From positions 1 through 64,000 of the forward strand of contig CAIYSL010000018.1 of assembly GCA_903928915.1 (NCBI GenBank): a DNA stretch of 64,000 nt, given 5' to 3'. Every line of letters starts with the position of its first letter. Position 1 is the first letter of the stretch. A model generated the notes under the pieces. It searched no databases and was not told the origin of the DNA. It saw nothing but the letters and a program-made list of their open reading frames with translations. Shown here one piece after another: positions 8,880 through 17,705 of this stretch. This DNA comes from an uncultured Syntrophobacterales bacterium. Lineage in GTDB: Bacteria; Desulfobacterota; Syntrophia; Syntrophales; UBA5619. Made by a program: the position numbers and the translations under genes.

Positions 8880-9551
8880 ATGCTCTGCCTGCGAGACGTC
8901 TACGTGTGGGAATTCCCGGTGCGGCTGACGCACTGGGTCAACGTGATCTGTCTGATCACCCTCAGCTTCACAGGCTACTACATCGGCAATCCCTACATCC
9001 ATAACGTGCACCCCTTCTTCTACGGGGTCCTGAAGGACCAGTGGGTGATGGGGTGGATGCGGCTGATCCACTTCTCCGTTGCCTACGTCTTTGCCATGAG
9101 CGTCCTGCTCCGGATCTACTGGGGCTTTGCCGGCAACAGACACGCGCGCTGGAGTGCGATGATTCCCACCACCAAAGAGCGCCGCAGAACCCTCCTGCAT
9201 GACATCCGGTTCTACCTGCTTATGGAACCGGCGCCCGCGGTGTCGATCGGCCACTCCCCGACCGCGGGTCTGGCGTACCTGCTTTTGTTCCTGGGGTACC
9301 TCGTCTCGATACTGACGGGGTTTGCCCTCTTGTCCCAGAGCCATGGGGGGGCCTTCTGGTATGCGGCCGGCGGATGGATCCTCCCCTCGTTTCCGGTCCA
9401 GTGGGTGCGGCTGGTCCACCACGTCATGATGTGGTTTCTGATCGTCTTTCCCATCGTCCACCTGTACGTGGGATGGACCACGGACCTGGTGGAAGAAAAC
9501 TGCGTGATGAGCTCGATCTTCAGCGGACGTAAGACCTGCGGTGACGAGTAA
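8880..9551 (+). CDS. hyaC: Ni/Fe-hydrogenase b-type cytochrome subunit
   Basis: This membrane diheme cytochrome b passes electrons from the hydrogenase small subunit to quinone. The 223-residue protein has four hydrophobic segments and the expected membrane histidines: RLTHW near residue 18, RLIHF near 62, and the paired LVHHVMMW and IVHLYV in the last helix region. The length fits the HyaC/HupC family. It begins four bases after the large-subunit stop, and its 3' end overlaps the protease gene by 11 bases. Confidence 0.92.
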   Translation: MLCLRDVYVWEFPVRLTHWVNVICLITLSFTGYYIGNPYIHNVHPFFYGVLKDQWVMGWMRLIHFSVAYVFAMSVLLRIYWGFAGNRHARWSAMIPTTKERRRTLLHDIRFYLLMEPAPAVSIGHSPTAGLAYLLLFLGYLVSILTGFALLSQSHGGAFWYAAGGWILPSFPVQWVRLVHHVMMWFLIVFPIVHLYVGWTTDLVEENCVMSSIFSGRKTCGDE

Positions 9552-10077
9552 GACCTGCCTGATCGGCCTCGGCAACATCCTGATGCAGGACGACGGTATC
9601 GGCGTCCACGCGGTGCGGGAGATCGAGCGGCGGTTCCGGTTTTCGCCGCAGATCGCGATCGTGGACGGAGGCACGTTGGGCCTTGCGCTGTTGCCGCTGA
9701 TCGAGGGGTACGGCCGGGTGCTGTTCGTCGATGCGGTGGAGGCCGGGCGGGAGCCGGGGGCGGTCATCGTCCGGGAGGGGGAGGAGGTCCCCGCCTGCCT
9801 GGGGGCGCAGGTGTCCGTGCACCAGGCAGGCCTCGCCGACCTTCTGTACGCCGCCCGCATGGCCGGAATGATGCCGCCCGAGGTCTGTCTGGTGGGGATC
9901 CAGCCGCAGGCGGTCGGACTCGGCCTGGAGCCGACGCCGCTCCTCCGGGACAAGCGGGAAGAACTGATAACGAGCGTGCTGGCGAGGCTGGCTGCCTGGG
10001 GTATCAAAGCGGCGGATGCCGCTCATTCTAGCGATGAAGGAGGATGTGATGTACAAGAAATGCCTGGTCCCACTTGA
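9541..10077 (+). CDS. hyaD: Hydrogenase maturation protease (HyaD/HupD type)
   Basis: This nickel-dependent endopeptidase removes the C-terminal tail of the large subunit after NiFe insertion. It starts with GTG and begins IGLGNILMQDDGIG, the family signature with the metal-binding Glu/Asp region, followed by VDGGTLG and VDAVEAG. The core ends near residue 155. The remaining tail runs 29 bases into the universal stress protein gene. No hypABCDEF maturation genes occur in the window. Confidence 0.93.
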   Translation: MTSKTCLIGLGNILMQDDGIGVHAVREIERRFRFSPQIAIVDGGTLGLALLPLIEGYGRVLFVDAVEAGREPGAVIVREGEEVPACLGAQVSVHQAGLADLLYAARMAGMMPPEVCLVGIQPQAVGLGLEPTPLLRDKREELITSVLARLAAWGIKAADAAHSSDEGGCDVQEMPGPT

Positions 10078-10504
10078 CGGTTCCGAGTTGGCGGAGTGTG
10101 CATTGAACCACGTCAAGAACCTCGTAAAGGAGCAATCGGTCGGCGAGGTAACGCTGATCAACGTGGTCAAGGTCGACATCCCCTGGGCGAGCGTGGACGA
10201 GCGGACCATCGACCTCGCGGCGATCAGAAAGCCGCTGTTCGCGTCGGCCAATAAGTACCTCGCCGGCGTGGAGAAGAAGCTCACCGCCAAGGGCGTCAAG
10301 GTGAAAACCGTGGCCGTCGAGGGAAACCGGCCCGGCGAAACGATCGTCGACTATGCGCGTGCCAAGGGGATGGGGCTGATCGTCATCGCCACCCACGGGC
10401 ATACGGGTTTGAAGAAACTGATGCTGGGGAGCGTGGCAACCCGTGTCCTCCACGATTCCCCGGTGCCCGTGCTGCTGATCAGGCCGGAGTCGTGCCGGCC
10501 CTAG
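10049..10504 (+). CDS. Universal stress protein, UspA family (ATP-binding type)
   Basis: A single-domain Usp of 151 residues. The start is set by a strong AAGGAGG site before ATG at 10049 (MYKKCLVPLDGS) rather than the upstream codon of the track. The ATP-binding signature GHTGLKKLMLGSVATRV is intact near residue 118, and the protein ends at the typical PVLLIRP strand. It overlaps the hydrogenase protease gene and is probably cotranscribed with it. A specific role in hydrogen metabolism is not shown. Confidence 0.92.
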   Translation: MYKKCLVPLDGSELAECALNHVKNLVKEQSVGEVTLINVVKVDIPWASVDERTIDLAAIRKPLFASANKYLAGVEKKLTAKGVKVKTVAVEGNRPGETIVDYARAKGMGLIVIATHGHTGLKKLMLGSVATRVLHDSPVPVLLIRPESCRP

Positions 10505-10559
10505 GGAGAAACCCCGCGTCCGGGTGTGCTGCGCGGGGAGGTGAGGTTCGGGAGGAGCG

Positions 10560-11897
10560 ATGGTACAGTTTGAATTGAGCCCCGCGCAGAAGGAACTGCG
10601 GGCGCGGGTCCGGGAGTTCGCCGTCCGGGAGGTCCTGCCGGCTGCGTGGCACTACGATGAAAAGAACGACATCCCTCTGTTCCTGCTGAAGAAGGCATTC
10701 GACGGCGGGTTCATGAACGGCGACATCCCGGCCAGGTACGGCGGCCGGGGGCTCGGCTGTCTGGAGATCGCCATCCTCACCGAGGAGATCGCCGCGGCCT
10801 GCCCCGGCGTGGCCACGTCGATATTCGACAATTCACTCGGCATGGCGCCGCTTCTGCTTAGCGACAACGAGCCGCTCCGGGAGCGGTACCTGCCGGCCAT
10901 CGCCCGCGAGTTCAAACGCATCTGCTTTGCCACGTCGGAGCCGACCATGGGCTCCGACGTGGCCTCGCTGCGCTGCACGGCCGAGCGGCAGGGGGAGGAC
11001 TATGTCCTGAACGGAACGAAATACTGGATCACCAACGCCGGGGTGGCGGATTACCTGACCGTCTTCGCCACGGTCGATCCGGAGCAGCAGCACGCCGGGA
11101 TCGGGGCGTTCCTCCTGGAGCGGGGATGGGAGGGGGTGTCGGTGGGCGAGCCGATCCCAAAACTGGGGCAGCGCTGCTCGAACACCGCGGGGCTGAACTT
11201 CAAGAACGTCCGGGTGCCCAAGGAGAACGTCATCGCCGAGCCGGGGAAGGGGTTCGTCCTGGCCATGCAGACCTTTTCCCGGACCCGGCCGATCATCGGC
11301 GCCTTTGCCGTGGGTGCGGCCCGCTCGGCGATGGAGTACGCCATCGACTACGTGAAGAAGCGGCGGGCCTTCGGGACCAAGCTCGCGAACTTCGAGGCGA
11401 TCCAGTTCAAGCTCGCCGAGATGTACCAGAAGGTGGAGACCTCGCGACTGCTGGTCTGGAAGAGCGCCTGGGAGGTGGACAGCGGGATCGACCCCACGGT
11501 GAGCGCCTCGATCGCGAAGTTCTACTCTACCGAAGCGGCCCTGGAGGTGGTCAACGACGCCCTGCAGGTCTGCGGCGGGTACGGCTACACCAAGATGTTC
11601 CCGCTCGAAAAGCTGCTCAGGGACATCCGGCTGTTCAGCATCTACGAAGGGACCAGCGAGGTGCAGCGGATCATCGTCGCCGGCCACGTCCTGGGGAGCT
11701 ACCAGCCGATCATGCCCCCCCTGGAGGACCTCCCGCTGATCCGAGGGCTCGACCTGAACGACGAGTCGGCAAGAAACACCCCGGCATGGCGGTGCCGCAT
11801 GTGCGGCCATATCCACTACGGCGAGGAGCCGCCCGAAGAGTGCCCCTCCTGCTTTTTCCCGAACACGGCGTTCAAGAAGGTCTGGCCGGCCGCCTGA
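10560..11897 (+). CDS. Acyl-CoA dehydrogenase with C-terminal rubredoxin-like domain
   Basis: The first about 385 residues are a complete FAD-dependent acyl-CoA dehydrogenase: an N-terminal helical domain, the FATSEPTMGSD flavin-binding segment, and the C-terminal GGYGYTKMFPLEKLLRD and IYEGTSEVQR motifs, the last containing the usual catalytic Glu. After a linker of about 20 residues comes a rubrerythrin-style knuckle, CRMC-x12-CPSC, expected to hold one Fe(Cys)4. Such a fusion offers a built-in one-electron relay, either beside or replacing electron-transfer flavoprotein. The substrate is unknown. GGGAGG precedes ATG 10560. The next gene starts 25 bases downstream and encodes a selenoprotein. 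Confidence 0.9.
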   Translation: MVQFELSPAQKELRARVREFAVREVLPAAWHYDEKNDIPLFLLKKAFDGGFMNGDIPARYGGRGLGCLEIAILTEEIAAACPGVATSIFDNSLGMAPLLLSDNEPLRERYLPAIAREFKRICFATSEPTMGSDVASLRCTAERQGEDYVLNGTKYWITNAGVADYLTVFATVDPEQQHAGIGAFLLERGWEGVSVGEPIPKLGQRCSNTAGLNFKNVRVPKENVIAEPGKGFVLAMQTFSRTRPIIGAFAVGAARSAMEYAIDYVKKRRAFGTKLANFEAIQFKLAEMYQKVETSRLLVWKSAWEVDSGIDPTVSASIAKFYSTEAALEVVNDALQVCGGYGYTKMFPLEKLLRDIRLFSIYEGTSEVQRIIVAGHVLGSYQPIMPPLEDLPLIRGLDLNDESARNTPAWRCRMCGHIHYGEEPPEECPSCFFPNTAFKKVWPAA

Positions 11898-11922
11898 GCG
11901 GTTTCTTCCGAGGAGTGCCCGC

Positions 11923-12801
11923 ATGGATCGGACGCTGACGCACCGTTCCTTCGTGAGTTACATCGACCGCAGCCGTGAGTACTATGCCGCCCAGGGCTAC
12001 GAGAAGCCCTACGCCTGGGCCCACCACGATGCTGTCCCCTTTGCCCCGCTTCCGAAGCCGCTGGCCGCGTGCCGGATCGGCCTGGTGACGACCGCGGCCC
12101 GGACCCAGCGGACGGACCTGATCGGGGCCCCGCTGATGCTCCGGGAGCTGTACGCCCAGACCGCGGACCCGCCCCCCGCGCGGCTGTACACCGACGGGCT
12201 GTTCTGGGACAAAGAGGCCACCCACACCGACGACGTGGACAGCTTCCTGCCGGTCAACCGGCTTGCCGAGTTCGCCGCCGCCGGCCGCATCGGGTCGGCG
12301 GCGCGGCGCTTCTACGGCGTGCCCACCGACTACAGCCAGGGCCGCACCCGGGAGAAGGCCGCCCCGCAGGTCCTGGCCTGGTGCCGCGAGGACGGCATCG
12401 ACGCCGTGCTGCTGGCGGGGCTCTGACCGGTCTGCCACCAGACCGTGAGTCTGGTCGGCCGGCACCTGGAGGAGAACGGCATCGCCACGGTGGTGATGGG
12501 CTCGGCCCGGGACGTGGTCGAGGAGTGCGGCGTGGCGAGGTTTGTATTCACCGACTTCCCCTTGGGCAACCCCTGCGGCAGGCCTCGGGACGCGGCGATG
12601 CAGGCCGCGATCCTGGGGATGGCCCTCGACCTGCTGGAGCGGGCGTGGATGCCGCGCACCACCCTCCAGACCCCCTTCCGCTGGGAGAGCGACTCCTGGC
12701 GCGAGGCCTTCATGCGCGTCGACGAGGGAAACCGCGCGGCCCTCGCCCGGGCGGGCGAGGAGCGCCGCCGGCGTCAGGCGGAGGCCAAGGCGATAGAATG
12801 A
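11923..12801 (+). CDS. GrdB-family selenoprotein, UGA at 12424-12426 read as selenocysteine
   Basis: The two track ORFs 11923-12426 and 12445-12801 are one 292-residue protein: they share a frame with no other stop, and the UGA lies in a conserved-looking context giving U-P-V-C-H-Q-T, a UxxC redox motif. A 7-bp stem with loop CGTGA (12437-12455) places a loop G 17 bases after the UGA, matching bacterial SECIS rules. It resembles the glycine/sarcosine/betaine reductase selenoprotein B family but is far shorter than true GrdB (about 435 residues), and no grdA, grdC or grdD lies nearby. Its real substrate is unknown. Its end overlaps the thioesterase start by ATGA. The selA, selB, selC and selD genes must lie elsewhere. 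Confidence 0.88.
12437..12455 (+). promoter_or_regulatory. Bacterial SECIS hairpin
   Basis: ACCAGAC pairs perfectly with GTCTGGT around a five-base loop CGTGA. The loop begins 17 bases after the UGA and has G in its second position, both within the published bacterial SECIS constraints. An alternative 7-bp hairpin (12428-12445, loop CCAC) starts only one base after UGA and would compete. The nearby thermodynamic alternatives are the main uncertainty. Confidence 0.75.
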
Positions 12802-13268
12802 AAGAGCTCAACCCCGCCTACGTCGACCACGTGAACCGGTTGATAAACAACAGCCCCTATTTTCAGCTCCTGTCGATGTGCATCGTCGCGGTAGGGCCAG
12901 GATCAAGCCGGCTGGAGATCGATGTGGACCGAAAACACCTGCAGCCCTTCGGGTTCGTCCACGGCGGGGTGTTCGCATCGCTCATCGACGCCGCCTGCTT
13001 CTGGTCGCTGTTCCACGGGATCGAAGACCCGGAGGCCGGCGCCACCACCGTCGACCTGAAGGTGAACTATCTTGCCCCCGCCCGCGCGGGCAGACTGATC
13101 GCCACGGGCCGTAGGATCAAGCTCGGCAAGAGGCTCGGGTACGCCGAGGCCTCCGTGACGGACGAAACGGGCAGACTCCTCGCCCACGGGACCTCCACGC
13201 TGATGGTCCTTGCCGGGCGGAGCCTGGCGATCGATTCTCCGCTACCGCCGAAGTTCCGGGATCCTTGA
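12798..13268 (+). CDS. Hotdog-fold thioesterase (PaaI/YdiI-like)
   Basis: This is a 156-residue single-domain hotdog protein. FVHGGVFASLIDAACFW near residue 53 carries the HGG loop and the acidic residue of the PaaI-type acyl-CoA thioesterases. The start is ATG 12798, overlapping the selenoprotein stop, rather than the far-upstream track start. Context with an acyl-CoA dehydrogenase suggests hydrolysis of the dehydrogenated or dead-end acyl-CoA, which is inference. It is convergent with mtnA. Confidence 0.88.
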   Translation: MKELNPAYVDHVNRLINNSPYFQLLSMCIVAVGPGSSRLEIDVDRKHLQPFGFVHGGVFASLIDAACFWSLFHGIEDPEAGATTVDLKVNYLAPARAGRLIATGRRIKLGKRLGYAEASVTDETGRLLAHGTSTLMVLAGRSLAIDSPLPPKFRDP

Positions 13269-13315
13269 GTTCCGGGATTCATCCCCGAATGACACCACAA
13301 TGCGCGGGGGAGCGG

Positions 13316-14437
13316 TCAAGGAATCGGTGACCGTCCGCAAAGAGACGAGGGTGCGCAGGCCCTTTCGATCCCCGCGGCGAAGGGGGGACGGATCACCCCT
13401 GCCTCGGTGATGATGGCCGAGATCAGCTCGTGCGGCGTCACGTCGAAGGCGGGGTTCCAGACGTCGACGCCTTCCGGGGCCGTCCGCGTACCGCCGAGGT
13501 GGGTCACCTCGGCGGATGCCCGCTCCTCGATCGGGATCGCGCCGCCGTCGGGAAGGGACGGATCGATTGTCGACAGCGGGGCCGCGACGTAGAAGGGGAT
13601 CTTGTGTGCCCGGGCGAGGACCGCCAGACCGTAGGTCCCGATCTTGTTGGCCGTATCCCCGTTGGCCGCGATCCGGTCCGCCCCGACGATGACCAGGTCG
13701 ACCTCCCCTTTTTTCATCAGATAGCCGGCCATGTTGTCGGTGATCAGCGTGCAGGGGATCCCCTCCCGGAGGAGCTCCCAGGCGGTGAGGCGCGCCCCCT
13801 GCAGGACGGGGCGGGTCTCGTCGGCGTACACCCGCAGGACCTTCCCCTCTGCGGCGGCCGCCCGGATCACGCCGAGCGCAGTCCCGTAGCCCGCGGTGGC
13901 CAGGGCCCCGGCGTTGCAGTGGGTGAGGATCCGCGCCCCCGCCGGGATCAGTCCGCAGCCGGCCTGCCCGAGCCGGCAGTTGGCCGCCACGTCCTCCTCA
14001 CCGATCCGGACCGCCTCGGCCACGAGGACTTCCCGGAGGTGTGCAAACGGGTCACGGCCCGGCGAGGGAGGAGTGGGGTGCGCGGGCAAGGCCGCCAGCG
14101 CCCCGTCGCAGCAGGCCCGCATCCGTTCGATCGCCCAGAAGAGGTTCCGGGCCGTGGGACGGCTGGCGGCGAACTGTTGGCAGATCGTTGCGAAGGCGGC
14201 ACGGAACTCCGCGGGGGTTGAGGCGGTGAGGGAACGGGCCCCCAGGGCGATCCCCAGGGCCGCGGCTACGCCGATCGCCGGGGCGCCCCGGACGGTGAGG
14301 TCCTTGATCGCCGCGACGACCTGGCGGTAATCGCGGCAGATGACGGCGCGCTCGACGAGCGGCAGGGCCCGCTGGTCGAGCAGCACGACGGCTCCGTCCT
14401 CCCAGAAGACGGTCCGGATTGTCTTAACCGACGGCAT
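13316..14437 (-). CDS. mtnA: S-methyl-5-thioribose-1-phosphate isomerase
   Basis: MtnA converts methylthioribose-1-phosphate to methylthioribulose-1-phosphate in methionine salvage. Family hallmarks are RGAPAIGVAAALG near residue 50, the catalytic Cys in LTHCNAGALATAGYG, and the catalytic Asp region GADRIAANGDTANKIGTY. The 373-residue length is slightly long because of a tail of about 20 residues after IRPPF that has no known role. It is a lone gene of the pathway here. It faces the thioesterase tail to tail. Confidence 0.95.
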   Translation of the reverse strand: MPSVKTIRTVFWEDGAVVLLDQRALPLVERAVICRDYRQVVAAIKDLTVRGAPAIGVAAALGIALGARSLTASTPAEFRAAFATICQQFAASRPTARNLFWAIERMRACCDGALAALPAHPTPPSPGRDPFAHLREVLVAEAVRIGEEDVAANCRLGQAGCGLIPAGARILTHCNAGALATAGYGTALGVIRAAAAEGKVLRVYADETRPVLQGARLTAWELLREGIPCTLITDNMAGYLMKKGEVDLVIVGADRIAANGDTANKIGTYGLAVLARAHKIPFYVAAPLSTIDPSLPDGGAIPIEERASAEVTHLGGTRTAPEGVDVWNPAFDVTPHELISAIITEAGVIRPPFAAGIERACAPSSLCGRSPIP

Positions 14438-14492
14438 AATGGTTTCGGGCCCCTGTTTACGCCCTGGGCTGCGCGTGCCGTACCGCTTATGG

Positions 14493-15923
14493 TCAGCCCG
14501 CCAGCATCTTCTTCAGCAGGTCGTTGATCAGCTGGGGGTTGGCCTTCCCCTGGGTCGCCTTCATCACCTGGCCGACGAAGAACCCGAACACCTTCTCCTT
14601 GCCGGCTCGGTACTGGGCCAGCTGGCCGGGGTTGGCCGCGATCACCGCGGCGATCGTCGCGCTCAGGGCGGCTTCGTCGGTGATCTGGACGAGCCCCTTC
14701 TCCTTGATGATCGCCCCGGGGGCGGCGCCGGTCCGGTACATCTGGTCGACGACCTCCTTGGCCATCTTCCCGCTGATCTGCCCTTCCTTGATCAGGCTGA
14801 TCAGCTCGGCGAGCGCCGCCGGCGTGATCGGGCAGGCGCGGATCTCTTTTTTATCCTCGTTGAGGAACCGCAGGATCTCTCCCATCACCCAGTTGCTGGC
14901 GAGCTTCGGTTCGGCCGAGAGGCGGACCACTTCCTCGTAGTAATCCGCAAGCTGCCTGCTGGCGGTCAGGACCCCCGCGTCGTAGGCGGGGATCTGGTAG
15001 TCGCGAACGAACCGTTCCCGCCGTTCCAGCGGAAGCTCGGGCAGGGTCTGCCGGACCGCCTCCACCCAGGCGTCGTCGATCACCACCGGGACCAGGTCGG
15101 GATCGGGGAAGTAGCGGTAATCGTGGGCCTCCTCCTTGCCGCGCATGGGGTGGCTCACCCCTGCCGTGTCGTCCCAGAGGCGGGTCTCCTGGACCACGCT
15201 CCCGCCCCCCTCGAGGAGGTACTGCTGGCGTTTGATCTCGTACTCCAGGGCGCGCTGGACGTTCCTAAAGGAGTTCATGTTCTTGAGCTCCGCCCGCGTC
15301 CCGAAGGTCTCGGATCCCTTGGGGCGGAGCGATACGTTCGCGTCGCAGCGAAAGCTCCCCTCCTCCATGTTCCCGTCGCAGATCTCGAGATACACGAGGG
15401 TCTCGTGGAGACGCCGCAGATAGGCCGCCGCCTCTTCGGCGCCGCGAATGTCCGGCTCGCTGACGATCTCGATCAGCGGGACCCCGGTCCGGTTCAGGTC
15501 GACGCGGCTGACCGGGCTGAACTCGTCGTGCATCAGTTTCCCCGCATCCTCCTCCATGTGGATCCGGGTGATCCCGATCCGCTTCTTCCCGCCCGCGATT
15601 TCCACCTCGACCCAGCCGTGCTCGGCAGGAGGCTGGGCGTACTGGGAGATCTGGTACCCCTTGGGGAGGTCGGGGTAGAAGTAGTTCTTCCGGGCGAACA
15701 GACACCCCCGGTTGAGCCGGCAGTTCGTCGCCAGGGCCATCTTCATCATGAACTCCACGACCTTCTTGTTGAGCACGGGCAGCACCCCGGGCATGCCGAG
15801 GCAGATCGGGCAGGTGTGGGAGTTGGGCGCGGCCCCGAACTTCGTGGAGCAGCCGCAGAAGATCTTTGCATCCGTGAGGAGCTGGGCGTGGACCTCCAGC
15901 CCGATTACCGGTTCGTATTCCAT
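14493..15923 (-). CDS. gatB: Asp-tRNA(Asn)/Glu-tRNA(Gln) amidotransferase subunit B
   Basis: GatB is the kinase and tRNA-binding subunit that activates the mischarged aminoacyl-tRNA. The start [15 protein letters not shown] (15923) is standard; the track adds 15 upstream codons. The protein has 476 residues. The zinc-type cysteines CGCS and CPICLGMPG are present, followed by the GatB kinase core and the C-terminal YqeY/tail domain. An AAGGAG site lies 14 bases upstream. The start is two bases after the gatA stop, so the two are coupled. Confidence 0.97.
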   Translation of the reverse strand: MEYEPVIGLEVHAQLLTDAKIFCGCSTKFGAAPNSHTCPICLGMPGVLPVLNKKVVEFMMKMALATNCRLNRGCLFARKNYFYPDLPKGYQISQYAQPPAEHGWVEVEIAGGKKRIGITRIHMEEDAGKLMHDEFSPVSRVDLNRTGVPLIEIVSEPDIRGAEEAAAYLRRLHETLVYLEICDGNMEEGSFRCDANVSLRPKGSETFGTRAELKNMNSFRNVQRALEYEIKRQQYLLEGGGSVVQETRLWDDTAGVSHPMRGKEEAHDYRYFPDPDLVPVVIDDAWVEAVRQTLPELPLERRERFVRDYQIPAYDAGVLTASRQLADYYEEVVRLSAEPKLASNWVMGEILRFLNEDKKEIRACPITPAALAELISLIKEGQISGKMAKEVVDQMYRTGAAPGAIIKEKGLVQITDEAALSATIAAVIAANPGQLAQYRAGKEKVFGFFVGQVMKATQGKANPQLINDLLKKMLAG

Positions 15924-15924
15924 A

Positions 15925-17382
15925 TTACAGTGCGGGTCTCCTTTTCTCGCTAGGGGCGAGCTTCTCAAACGCCGAGGCGATCTGGATCAGGCGGCCCTCC
16001 TGGAAGTGGCCCGCCAGGAACTGCACCCCGATGGGGAGGCCGGCCGCGGAGAACCCGCAGGGGACCGAGATCCCCGGTATCCCGGCCAGGTTCGCCGAGA
16101 TCGTGAAGATGTCCGAGAGGTACATCTGCATCGGGTCGTCGGTCTTCTCGCCGATCTTGAAGGCCGGCGTCGGCGTCGTGGGGGTGAGGATGGCGTCGCA
16201 GCTCGCGAACGCCGTATCGAAGTCCCGCTTGATCAGGGCCCGCACCTGCGAGGCCTTCTTGTAGTAGGCGTCGTAGTAGCCCGACGACAGGGCGTAGGTG
16301 CCCAGCATGATCCGCCGCTTCACCTCGGCGCCGAACCCGGCGGAGCGGGATTTCTTGTACAGGTCGATCAGGTCGCGGCTCCCCTCGGCACGGAACCCGA
16401 ACCGCACGCCGTCGTACCGGGCGAGGTTCGAGCACGCCTCGGCCGGGGCGATGATGTAGTAGACGGCCAGGCAGTACCGGGTGTGGGGGAGCGAGATCTC
16501 CACGCACCGCGCCCCTGCCCCCTCCAGGAGGGTTATCGTCCGGCGGACGGCCGCCTCGACCTCCGGGTCGATACCCGCCACGAAGTACTCCTGCGGGATC
16601 CCCACGGTCCACCCCTCGACCCCCCGGCCGAGGAAGCCGCGGTAATCGGGGACCTCCGCGGGGACCGAGGTGGATTCGGCCGGGTCGTACCCGGCGATGA
16701 CGTTCATGACGATGGCGCAGTCCTCCACGTCCTTCGTGAACGGGCCGATCTGGTCCAAGGACGAAGCGAAGGCGATCAGCCCGTACCGGGATACCCGTCC
16801 GTAGGTCGGCTTCAGCCCGACCACGCCGCAGAGGGCCGCGGGCTGGCGGATGGAGCCGCCCGTGTCGGAGCCGAGGCTGGCGATGCACTCGCCGGCGGCC
16901 ACCGCCGCCGCGGAGCCGCCGCTCGACCCGCCGGGGATCCTGCCGAGGTCCCAGGGGTTCCGGGTCGTGCCGTAGTGGGAGGTCTCGGTCGAGGAGCCCA
17001 TGGCGAACTCGTCCATGTTCGTCTTGCCGGTGAACACGGCGCCTGCTGCCCGGAGCTTCTCCACGACGGTCGCGTCGTAGGGAGGGATGAAATTGTCGAG
17101 GACCCGCGACCCGCAGGTCGTGCGGTACCCTTTGGTGCAGGTGATGTCTTTGAGGGCGATCGGGATCCCGGCGAGCGGCCCGGCCTCCCCCTTCCGGAGC
17201 TGCTCTTCCGCCCGGGCCGCTTCCGCCAGCGCCGACTTCCGCATCAGGCTGATGTAGGCGCGCACATCCTTCTCTACCGCGTCGATCCGCCGGAACACCG
17301 AGGCGGTGACCTCGGCGGCGGTCGTCTCGCCGGCCCGGAGCTTTGCCTGCAGTTCGTGAATCGTCAACTCATACAGTTCCAT
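15925..17382 (-). CDS. gatA: Asp-tRNA(Asn)/Glu-tRNA(Gln) amidotransferase subunit A
   Basis: GatA is the glutamine amidase subunit. At 485 residues it has the normal length. The amidase signature [14 protein letters not shown] near residue 150 holds the nucleophilic Ser, the second Ser is in [14 protein letters not shown], and the catalytic Lys is in [11 protein letters not shown]. It lies in the order gatC-gatA-gatB on the minus strand, 11 bases after gatC. Confidence 0.97.
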   Translation of the reverse strand: MELYELTIHELQAKLRAGETTAAEVTASVFRRIDAVEKDVRAYISLMRKSALAEAARAEEQLRKGEAGPLAGIPIALKDITCTKGYRTTCGSRVLDNFIPPYDATVVEKLRAAGAVFTGKTNMDEFAMGSSTETSHYGTTRNPWDLGRIPGGSSGGSAAAVAAGECIASLGSDTGGSIRQPAALCGVVGLKPTYGRVSRYGLIAFASSLDQIGPFTKDVEDCAIVMNVIAGYDPAESTSVPAEVPDYRGFLGRGVEGWTVGIPQEYFVAGIDPEVEAAVRRTITLLEGAGARCVEISLPHTRYCLAVYYIIAPAEACSNLARYDGVRFGFRAEGSRDLIDLYKKSRSAGFGAEVKRRIMLGTYALSSGYYDAYYKKASQVRALIKRDFDTAFASCDAILTPTTPTPAFKIGEKTDDPMQMYLSDIFTISANLAGIPGISVPCGFSAAGLPIGVQFLAGHFQEGRLIQIASAFEKLAPSEKRRPAL

Positions 17383-17393
17383 GGCATTTCCCG

Positions 17394-17690
17394 CTATTCT
17401 ATGACCTTCGGGACCTGAAAGCAGTTCCCGCGCGCCTCGGGGGCATTGGCCAGGGCGGTCTTGACGGGGAGCGACTCGCCGACCGCATCCGTCCGGAAGG
17501 CGTTCTTCTGGGCGATGGCATGGGTCATCGGCTCGACGCCGGTCGTATCGACCTCCTGCAGCGTATCCATATACCGGAGGATGGCGTTAAGCTGCGAGGC
17601 AAACCGTTCGGTCTCCTCCTCGGCGAAGATGAGCCTCGCCAGGTTGGCCACGTAGGTCACTTCATCGGTGCTGATCTTGGTTGTTTCCAC
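17394..17690 (-). CDS. gatC: Asp-tRNA(Asn)/Glu-tRNA(Gln) amidotransferase subunit C
   Basis: GatC is the small belt subunit that holds GatA and GatB together. The 98-residue protein has the usual layout: [16 protein letters not shown], a helix with [16 protein letters not shown], and the extended VEPMTH tail. It starts 15 bases after the upstream deacetylase gene and may be cotranscribed with it. Confidence 0.95.
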   Translation of the reverse strand: METTKISTDEVTYVANLARLIFAEEETERFASQLNAILRYMDTLQEVDTTGVEPMTHAIAQKNAFRTDAVGESLPVKTALANAPEARGNCFQVPKVIE

Positions 17691-17705
17691 GCGAATCTCC
17701 TCTGT

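Noticed and set aside
6966-10007. 1013-residue minus-strand ORF across the hydrogenase genes
   Set aside because: It is antisense to four recognisable genes. Low-complexity Arg/Pro/His-rich translation is typical of GC-rich shadow frames.
12424-12426. Premature stop making the GrdB-like gene a pseudogene or two genes
   Set aside because: The stop is UGA in a UxxC context with a correctly spaced SECIS hairpin, and the frame is otherwise intact on both sides.
12428-12445. First hairpin after the UGA as the SECIS
   Set aside because: Its loop is only eight bases from the UGA and has no G in the first two loop positions, so the 12437-12455 hairpin fits better.
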